In this document: in pieces, positions 58,518 to 64,000 of the stretch | Layout: the number at the start of each line of letters is the position of its first letter | How positions within the stretch are numbered: the first letter of the stretch is position 1 | NCBI RefSeq assembly: GCF_018494065.1 | Contig: NZ_JABBFR010000008.1 | Location: forward strand, 62,001-126,000 | Length of the DNA stretch: 64,000 bases | Reading direction: 5' to 3' | DNA from: Rosenbergiella gaditana | GTDB taxonomy: Bacteria; Pseudomonadota; Gammaproteobacteria; Enterobacterales; Enterobacteriaceae | Made by a program: the position numbers and the translations under genes | Notes under the pieces: model-generated | Told to the model about the DNA's origin: nothing | Seen by the model: the letters and a program-made list of their open reading frames with translations, nothing else | The model's database searches: none

Positions 58518-59549
58518 ATGGCATCTATTAGTCTGGCTGAATTAGCCCGCCAATTAGATGCAACGGTGCATGGAGATGGCGATATCGCCATCTCCGGCAT
58601 TGCGTCGATGCAATCCGCGGGTGCCGAACAGATCACTTTTCTTGCAAACAGTCGTTACCGCGAGCAACTCTCTCAGTGCAACGCTGCAGCTGTGGTGCTG
58701 ACGGAAGCTGATTTAGAATTTTGTCATAGTGCGGCATTAGTGGTTAAAAACCCCTATCTCGCCTATGCAAAATTAGCGCAAGTTTTAGATACAACACCTC
58801 AACCAGCAGACAATATTGCACCTTCCGCCGTTATCGCCAGTGATGTGTCCCTGGGGAATAACGTTTCTATTGGTGCAAATGCCGTTATTGAATCTGGTGT
58901 AGTACTTGGCGATCATGTCGTGATAGGCCCGGGTTGTTTTGTGGGGAAACAGACTACAATCGGTCCACATACGCGTTTGTGGGCGAATGTATCAATCTAT
59001 CATGAAATAAAAATTGGGCGGGATTGCTTGATTCAATCTGGCACTGTCATTGGTGCCGATGGATTCGGCTACGCAAATGACCGTGGTAATTGGATAAAAA
59101 TCCCTCAACTTGGTACAGTAGTGATCGGTGACCGCGTCGAGATTGGTGCTTGCACGACGATTGACCGTGGCGCATTAGATAACACGCAAATCGGTAACGG
59201 TGTGATTATCGATAATCAATGTCAGATTGCACATAATGTCATTATTGGCGACAATACCGCAGTTGCGGGTGGTGTCATCATGGCCGGTAGCTTAAAAATA
59301 GGGCGTTACTGCATGATTGGCGGTGCTAGCGTTATTAATGGTCATATGGAAATTTGTGATAAAGTGACTGTTACAGGAATGGGAATGGTAATGCGGCCAA
59401 TCACTGAGCCAGGCATCTATTCTTCAGGAATCCCGTTACAATCAAACAAGCAGTGGCGTAAAACCGCAGCATTGGTCATGAATATCAATGAGATCAACAA
59501 ACGTTTGAAAACGCTCGAACGTCAAGCTACCCCAAAAAGCGACACTTAA
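58518..59549 (+). CDS. lpxD: LpxD, UDP-3-O-(3-hydroxymyristoyl)glucosamine N-acyltransferase
   Basis: Third enzyme of lipid A synthesis, adding the N-linked hydroxymyristoyl chain from ACP. It is 343 residues (E. coli 341). An N-terminal uridine-binding domain (about 1-100) precedes a left-handed beta-helix of hexapeptides (about 105-300) with the catalytic His in [12 protein letters not shown] near residue 239, and a C-terminal helix. It is tightly linked to skp upstream; fabZ follows after 139 bases. Confidence 0.96.
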   Translation: MASISLAELARQLDATVHGDGDIAISGIASMQSAGAEQITFLANSRYREQLSQCNAAAVVLTEADLEFCHSAALVVKNPYLAYAKLAQVLDTTPQPADNIAPSAVIASDVSLGNNVSIGANAVIESGVVLGDHVVIGPGCFVGKQTTIGPHTRLWANVSIYHEIKIGRDCLIQSGTVIGADGFGYANDRGNWIKIPQLGTVVIGDRVEIGACTTIDRGALDNTQIGNGVIIDNQCQIAHNVIIGDNTAVAGGVIMAGSLKIGRYCMIGGASVINGHMEICDKVTVTGMGMVMRPITEPGIYSSGIPLQSNKQWRKTAALVMNINEINKRLKTLERQATPKSDT

Positions 59550-59688
59550 GAGCCAAAGGCCATCCTCACGTCATCGTTGCATAATTATATAAACAATGAA
59601 ATGTGCGCGGCCTGTTTACCCTTTGCGACCGATTAACTTTTTCATCGTGTCGTGTTTTTGCTAACATTTTTAGAGCAGGAAGAGTATC

Positions 59689-60144
59689 TTGACTACTGAA
59701 ACACATACTCTGGCGATAGAAGAAATCTTTGATTTACTTCCACACCGCTATCCGTTTTTACTCGTTGATCGCGTTTTAGATTTTGAACCACATACTTATT
59801 TGCGTGCGGTAAAAAATGTCAGTGTTAATGAACCTTTCTTCCAAGGTCACTTCCCTGGTAAACCCATATTTCCAGGCGTTCTGATTCTGGAAGCTATGGC
59901 ACAAGCCACCGGGATCCTCGCTTTCAAAAGCGTGGGCGGTCTTGAGCCTGGTGAGTTGTACTATTTTGCTGGCATCGATAGCGCACGTTTTAAAAGGCCA
60001 GTGGTCCCAGGAGATCAAATGGTGATGGAAGTTACCTTTGAAAAAACGCGCCGTGGACTTACTCGCTTTAAAGGTGTCGCAACCGTTGACGGTAAAGTCG
60101 TCTGTGAAGCGACTATGATGTGTGCCCGTAGCCGGGAGGCGTAA
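59689..60144 (+). CDS. fabZ: FabZ, (3R)-hydroxyacyl-ACP dehydratase
   Basis: Hot-dog fold dehydratase of fatty acid elongation. It is 151 residues, as in E. coli. The catalytic His is in [15 protein letters not shown] and the Glu is in LILEAMAQ. It competes with LpxA for 3-hydroxymyristoyl-ACP, and their linkage is conserved. It starts at a TTG (59689) with GCAGGAAGAG upstream. One base separates its stop from the lpxA start. Confidence 0.97.
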   Translation: MTTETHTLAIEEIFDLLPHRYPFLLVDRVLDFEPHTYLRAVKNVSVNEPFFQGHFPGKPIFPGVLILEAMAQATGILAFKSVGGLEPGELYYFAGIDSARFKRPVVPGDQMVMEVTFEKTRRGLTRFKGVATVDGKVVCEATMMCARSREA

Positions 60145-60145
60145 A

Positions 60146-60934
60146 GTGATCGATCAATCAGCTCGTATTCATCCCACTGCCATCGTTGAAGAAGGGGCTA
60201 AAATTGGCCCTGAAGTATCGATAGGCCCTTTTTGTATCATTGGTCCGCATGTAGAAATTGGTGCCAGAACGGTACTTAACTCTCATGTAGTAATCAATGG
60301 TTTCACGCAAATAGGGCAAGATAACCTCATCTTCCAATTTAGCTCTATTGGTGAAGTTAACCAAGATCTAAAATATGCGGGAGAGGATACAAGGTTGATC
60401 ATCGGTGATCATAATAGTATCCGTGAAGGCTGTTCTATTCATCGTGGTAGCGTGCAAGGAGGAGGTGTTACCCGCATCGGTAATCATAACCTTCTTATGG
60501 GGAATACTCATGTTGGACATGATGGGCTGATTGGTAACCACTGTATTTTTGCTAACAATGCAACCCTTGCGGGGCATGTGACGGTAGACGATCACGCGAT
60601 CATCGGTGGGATGACCGCTGTGCATCAATGGTGCACCATTGGTGCACACGTGATGGTTGGTGGATGCTCTGGGGTCGTACAAGATGTCCCACCTTATGTG
60701 ATCGCACAAGGTAACCACGCTTCTCCTTATGGTGTCAATATTGAAGGATTGAAGCGTCGTGGTTTTAGTAAAGATGCCCTACATGCAATACGTAACGCTT
60801 ATAAGCTACTTTATCGTAGCGGACGACCTTTTGAAGAAGTTAAACCTGAGATTGCGGCCCTAGCTCAAGAACACAGTGAAGTTCAGCCCTTCTATGATTT
60901 CTTCGCTCGTTCGACTCGCGGTCTTATAAGATAA
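60146..60934 (+). CDS. lpxA: LpxA, UDP-N-acetylglucosamine O-acyltransferase
   Basis: First enzyme of lipid A synthesis, moving 3-hydroxymyristoyl from ACP to UDP-GlcNAc. With the GTG start at 60146 it is 262 residues, as in E. coli. The beta-helix of hexapeptides covers about 1-185; the catalytic His125 is in [12 protein letters not shown]. The C-terminal helices end in [11 protein letters not shown]. An upstream start in the same frame (60122) would overlap fabZ and is not supported; GGGAGGC precedes the GTG. Confidence 0.96.
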   Translation: MIDQSARIHPTAIVEEGAKIGPEVSIGPFCIIGPHVEIGARTVLNSHVVINGFTQIGQDNLIFQFSSIGEVNQDLKYAGEDTRLIIGDHNSIREGCSIHRGSVQGGGVTRIGNHNLLMGNTHVGHDGLIGNHCIFANNATLAGHVTVDDHAIIGGMTAVHQWCTIGAHVMVGGCSGVVQDVPPYVIAQGNHASPYGVNIEGLKRRGFSKDALHAIRNAYKLLYRSGRPFEEVKPEIAALAQEHSEVQPFYDFFARSTRGLIR

Positions 60935-60943
60935 AAGGTTTTC

Positions 60944-62086
60944 ATGCGCCCTTTGACTGTTGCCCTTATCGCCGGAGAAACCTCCGGCGATATTTTAGGT
61001 GCCGGATTAATCCGTGCACTTAAAGTAAAAAATCCTAATATCCGATTCGTTGGCGTCGCGGGTCCGCTCATGCAAGCTGAAGGTTGCGAGGCATGGTATG
61101 AGATGGAAGAGTTGGCGGTGATGGGAATTGTCGAAGTACTGGGCCGTTTAAGAAGATTGCTGCACATCCGTCGTCAGTTAACTGAGCGGTTGACGGCGCT
61201 TAAGCCAGACGTTTTCATTGGTATTGACGCCCCCGATTTCAATATTCCCTTGGAAGGTAAATTAAAGCGAGCGGGGATCCCGACCATTCACTATGTCAGC
61301 CCCTCTGTTTGGGCATGGCGTCAAAAAAGAGTCTTTAAAATAGGTCGCAATACTGACTTGGTGTTAGCTTTCTTGCCTTTCGAGAAAGCATTCTACGATC
61401 GATTTAATGTCCCTTGTCAATTTATCGGTCATAAAATGGCGGACGATATCGCCTTACATCCTAATAAATTAGCGGCTAGGCAGACTTTAAATATTGCACC
61501 CGAGGCTAGATGTTTAGCGCTGCTTCCCGGTAGTCGCTCCAGTGAAGTTGAAATACTCAGTGCAGATTTTTTACGTGCAGCAGTATTACTGAGAGAGCGT
61601 TACCCCGATCTTGAAATTATTGTTCCTGCCGCGAATGCACGTCGTGCTGAGCAATTTCTTGCCATCAAGCAAGAGATAGCTCCGAGTTTATCGCTACATT
61701 TAATTGAGGGGAAAGCGCGTGAAGTAATGATCGCGAGCGATGCAGCAATATTGGCTTCGGGTACTGCGGCATTAGAATGTATGTTAGCGAAATGCCCAAT
61801 GGTCGTCGGCTATAGAATGAAGCCTTTTACTTTCTGGCTGGCGAAACGATTAGTGAAAACTGAATGGGTATCCTTACCCAACCTCCTTGCTGGCAGGGAA
61901 TTAGTGAAAGAACTTCTTCAAGAAGAGTGCACACCCCAACACCTAGCAAGTGCCCTTGCCCCCTTGCTGCATGACAGCATTGAACGGCAGGAACTGCTTA
62001 TGACTTTCCAAACATTGCATCAGCAAATACGTTGGGATGCTGATAACCAAGCTGCAGACGCAGTACTGGAACTTATACATGGCTGA
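60944..62086 (+). CDS. lpxB: LpxB, lipid A disaccharide synthase
   Basis: GT19 glycosyltransferase joining UDP-2,3-diacylglucosamine and lipid X to make the lipid A disaccharide at the inner membrane. It is 380 residues (E. coli 382), with the family's [14 protein letters not shown] start, [13 protein letters not shown] near residue 120, and [11 protein letters not shown] near 195. The last 8 bases overlap rnhB. Confidence 0.96.
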   Translation: MRPLTVALIAGETSGDILGAGLIRALKVKNPNIRFVGVAGPLMQAEGCEAWYEMEELAVMGIVEVLGRLRRLLHIRRQLTERLTALKPDVFIGIDAPDFNIPLEGKLKRAGIPTIHYVSPSVWAWRQKRVFKIGRNTDLVLAFLPFEKAFYDRFNVPCQFIGHKMADDIALHPNKLAARQTLNIAPEARCLALLPGSRSSEVEILSADFLRAAVLLRERYPDLEIIVPAANARRAEQFLAIKQEIAPSLSLHLIEGKAREVMIASDAAILASGTAALECMLAKCPMVVGYRMKPFTFWLAKRLVKTEWVSLPNLLAGRELVKELLQEECTPQHLASALAPLLHDSIERQELLMTFQTLHQQIRWDADNQAADAVLELIHG

Positions 62087-62678
62087 TTTTATTTACCCTG
62101 TTGCCCACTGTATCGCCGGTGTCGATGAAGTGGGGCGTGGACCTTTAGTGGGCGCTGTTGTCACGGCAGCCGTCATTCTGGACCCAAATAAGCCTATTTT
62201 GGGACTAGCTGACTCCAAAAAAATAAGTGAAAAGAAACGGCTCATGTTATGCAGCGAGATTAAAGAAAAAGCGTTATCTTGGTCGATTGGTCGAGCCGAA
62301 CCGCAAGAGATTGACCAGCTCAATATTCTTCATGCAACGATGCTCGCTATGCAGCGTGCCGTCGCTGGGTTATCTATGACTCCTGATTTTGTACTGATTG
62401 ATGGTAATCGTTGTCCGGCTCTGGCGATGCCCGCTCAAGCGGTCGTTAAAGGTGACAGCCTGGTGGCCGAAATCAGTGCCGCATCCATTTTAGCGAAAGT
62501 CACCCGAGATCACGAAATGGCGTTACTTGCCGAACAGTATCCAGAGTATGGATTTGCACAACATAAAGGCTATCCGACCGCAAAACACCTTGAGCAGTTG
62601 GCACGTTTGGGTCCTATTCCAGACCATCGTCGAAGTTTTGCGCCGGTCAGAAATCTATTGACTACCCTGTCCAATTAA
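62079..62678 (+). CDS. rnhB: RnhB, ribonuclease HII
   Basis: Cleaves RNA of RNA:DNA hybrids and nicks at single embedded ribonucleotides. It is 199 residues. The catalytic acidic residues are in GVDEVGRGP near residues 14-22 and in LIDGNRCP near 107, with a further Asp in KVTRDHEM. The ATG at 62079 matches the E. coli start and overlaps lpxB by 8 bases; an earlier in-frame start at 62037 is unlikely. dnaE follows after 32 bases. Confidence 0.95.
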   Translation: MADFIYPVAHCIAGVDEVGRGPLVGAVVTAAVILDPNKPILGLADSKKISEKKRLMLCSEIKEKALSWSIGRAEPQEIDQLNILHATMLAMQRAVAGLSMTPDFVLIDGNRCPALAMPAQAVVKGDSLVAEISAASILAKVTRDHEMALLAEQYPEYGFAQHKGYPTAKHLEQLARLGPIPDHRRSFAPVRNLLTTLSN

Positions 62679-62710
62679 TCAGAGAACTGTAAACCCGATA
62701 AGCGAGCATT

Positions 62711-64000
62711 ATGGCTAACCCACGTTTTATTCATCTTCATGTCCATAGCGATTACTCCATGATTGATGGTATCGCCAAAACCGGTGCTTTAGTAAAAAAA
62801 GCAGCGAGTTTAGGTATGCCTGCACTGGGTATCACGGATCATATGAACTTGTGTGGCTTAGTCAAATTTTATGGGGCAGCGTTAGGGGCAGGTGTAAAAC
62901 CAATCATTGGCGCTGATCTTAAGGTTATCAATCCTTTGCTGGGTGACGAGCCCACGCAGTTAACAGTGCTTGCTGCCAATAATGATGGCTATCAGAATCT
63001 GACGTTACTTATCTCCAAAGCCTACCAACGAGGATACGGGCATCAAGGGCCGATTGTTGATCAACAATGGTTAATTGAGCATGCGTCAGGTCTTATTCTC
63101 CTATCAGGGGGCTTTAAAGGGGATGTCGGTTATAGCTTGTTAAGAGGCAATTTGGCACTGGCAGAACAATGCATTGCCTTTTACCAAGAATATTTTCCGG
63201 ATAACTACTATCTTGAACTGACTCGAACTGGGCGTAACGAGGAAGAGAGCTATCTGCATCAAGCGCTACAGCTGGCGGTTAAGCATCAAATTCCTGTCGT
63301 AGCAAGCAATGATGTGTGTTTTCTCAGTCGCCAAGATTTTGACGCACACGAAATCCGCGTTGCCATCCATGACGGTTATACGCTTGACGACCCTAAACGA
63401 CCCAAACTCTATACCGAACAACAGTATCTCCGGACTACAGAGGAGATGTGCGAACTCTTTGCGGATATTCCTGAAGCATTGGCTAATAGTGTTGAAATTG
63501 CCCGTCGTTGTAATGTCACCATTCGATTAGGTGAGTATTTTCTTCCTCAATTTCCAACGGGTGAGATGACCACGGAAGACTTTTTGGTCGCCAGTTCAAA
63601 AGAGGGATTGGAAGAGCGCCTGCTATTTTTATTCCCGGATGATGAAATTCGTGCCGCTAAGCGCCCAGCCTATGATGAACGTTTAGAGATAGAATTGACG
63701 GTTATTAATCAGATGGGTTTCCCTGGCTACTTCTTGATTGTTATGGAGTTTATCCAGTGGTCTAAAGATAATGGCGTGCCCGTTGGCCCAGGGCGAGGTT
63801 CGGGTGCGGGATCACTGGTAGCCTATGCACTGAAAATTACTGACCTCGATCCACTGGAATTTGACCTGCTTTTCGAACGGTTCCTTAATCCGGAACGTGT
63901 CTCAATGCCCGACTTCGATGTCGACTTCTGCATGGAGAAACGTGATTTAGTGATTGATCACGTGGCAGAAATGTATGGTCGCGAAGCGGTATCACAGATT
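62711..64000 (+). CDS. dnaE: DnaE, DNA polymerase III alpha subunit (partial, cut by window edge)
   Basis: The first 430 codons are present and open to base 64000; the full E. coli protein is 1160 residues. The PHP domain is at the N-terminus ([25 protein letters not shown]), and the start of the polymerase palm is seen with [11 protein letters not shown] near residue 357 and the catalytic aspartates of PDFDVDF near residues 400-405. It is the replicative polymerase. The ATG at 62711 matches MxxPRFxHLxVHSDYSM. It is the last gene of the bamA-to-dnaE series in this window. Confidence 0.96.
   Translation, partial: MANPRFIHLHVHSDYSMIDGIAKTGALVKKAASLGMPALGITDHMNLCGLVKFYGAALGAGVKPIIGADLKVINPLLGDEPTQLTVLAANNDGYQNLTLLISKAYQRGYGHQGPIVDQQWLIEHASGLILLSGGFKGDVGYSLLRGNLALAEQCIAFYQEYFPDNYYLELTRTGRNEEESYLHQALQLAVKHQIPVVASNDVCFLSRQDFDAHEIRVAIHDGYTLDDPKRPKLYTEQQYLRTTEEMCELFADIPEALANSVEIARRCNVTIRLGEYFLPQFPTGEMTTEDFLVASSKEGLEERLLFLFPDDEIRAAKRPAYDERLEIELTVINQMGFPGYFLIVMEFIQWSKDNGVPVGPGRGSGAGSLVAYALKITDLDPLEFDLLFERFLNPERVSMPDFDVDFCMEKRDLVIDHVAEMYGREAVSQI

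Overview
This window is a backbone segment of an enterobacterial (Enterobacterales) chromosome. Almost every protein aligns over its whole length with the Escherichia coli gene at the same map position (the hofC to dnaE interval), and gene order and strands are those of the E. coli backbone with several deletions and two substitutions. Base composition looks lower in G+C than E. coli (judged by eye, not counted). That, and the divergence of the less conserved proteins, suggest a relative such as a member of Erwiniaceae or a neighbouring family rather than Escherichia itself. This placement is inference. I saw no insertion sequence, prophage, CRISPR array, tRNA or rRNA gene.

Layout. 1-2973 (minus): the type IV pilin-like cluster ppdD-hofB-hofC, with hofC cut by the window edge. 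3211-4635: ampD-ampE, peptidoglycan recycling and beta-lactamase signalling. 4664-13558: aroP, then the pyruvate dehydrogenase operon pdhR-aceE-aceF-lpd with a perfect PdhR operator. 14033-19202: acnB, yacL, yacC and the copper oxidase cueO behind a CueR-like promoter. 19360-22097: hpt and the ABC exporter yadGH. 22145-28727 (minus): pantothenate genes panC-panB, folK, pcnB with an AUU start, gluQ, dksA, sfsA, thpR. 28823-33863: hrpB and mrcB. 33924-35748: hemL and erpA. 35761-37856: a divergent pair, a LysR regulator and an enone reductase of the progesterone 5-beta-reductase/iridoid synthase-like (PRISE) family, where E. coli has yadS-btuF. 37940-41759: mtnN, dgt, degP. 42081-42293: a cold-shock gene with a cspA-type leader, where E. 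coli has cdaR. 42403-47298 (minus): yaeH, dapD, glnD, map. 47669-64000: the translation, isoprenoid and envelope series rpsB-tsf-pyrH-frr-dxr-uppS-cdsA-rseP-bamA-skp-lpxD-fabZ-lpxA-lpxB-rnhB-dnaE, with dnaE cut by the edge.

How the genes work together. The PDH cluster feeds acetyl-CoA into the TCA cycle, which acnB serves. dxr-uppS supplies the undecaprenyl carrier used by MrcB. cdsA, rseP, bamA, skp, lpxD, fabZ, lpxA and lpxB build the outer membrane, and degP, under a sigma-E-type promoter, guards its folding. Genes expected from the E. coli order but absent here include nadC, speDE, can, gcd, panD, fhuACDB, clcA, yadS-btuF and cdaR.

I did not find a clearly new multigene system. The points most worth a second look are the PRISE/LysR pair, a ThpR (LigT) protein that has lost its first catalytic HxTx motif, the conserved AUU start of pcnB, and the cold-shock gene and its thermosensor leader at the cdaR position.
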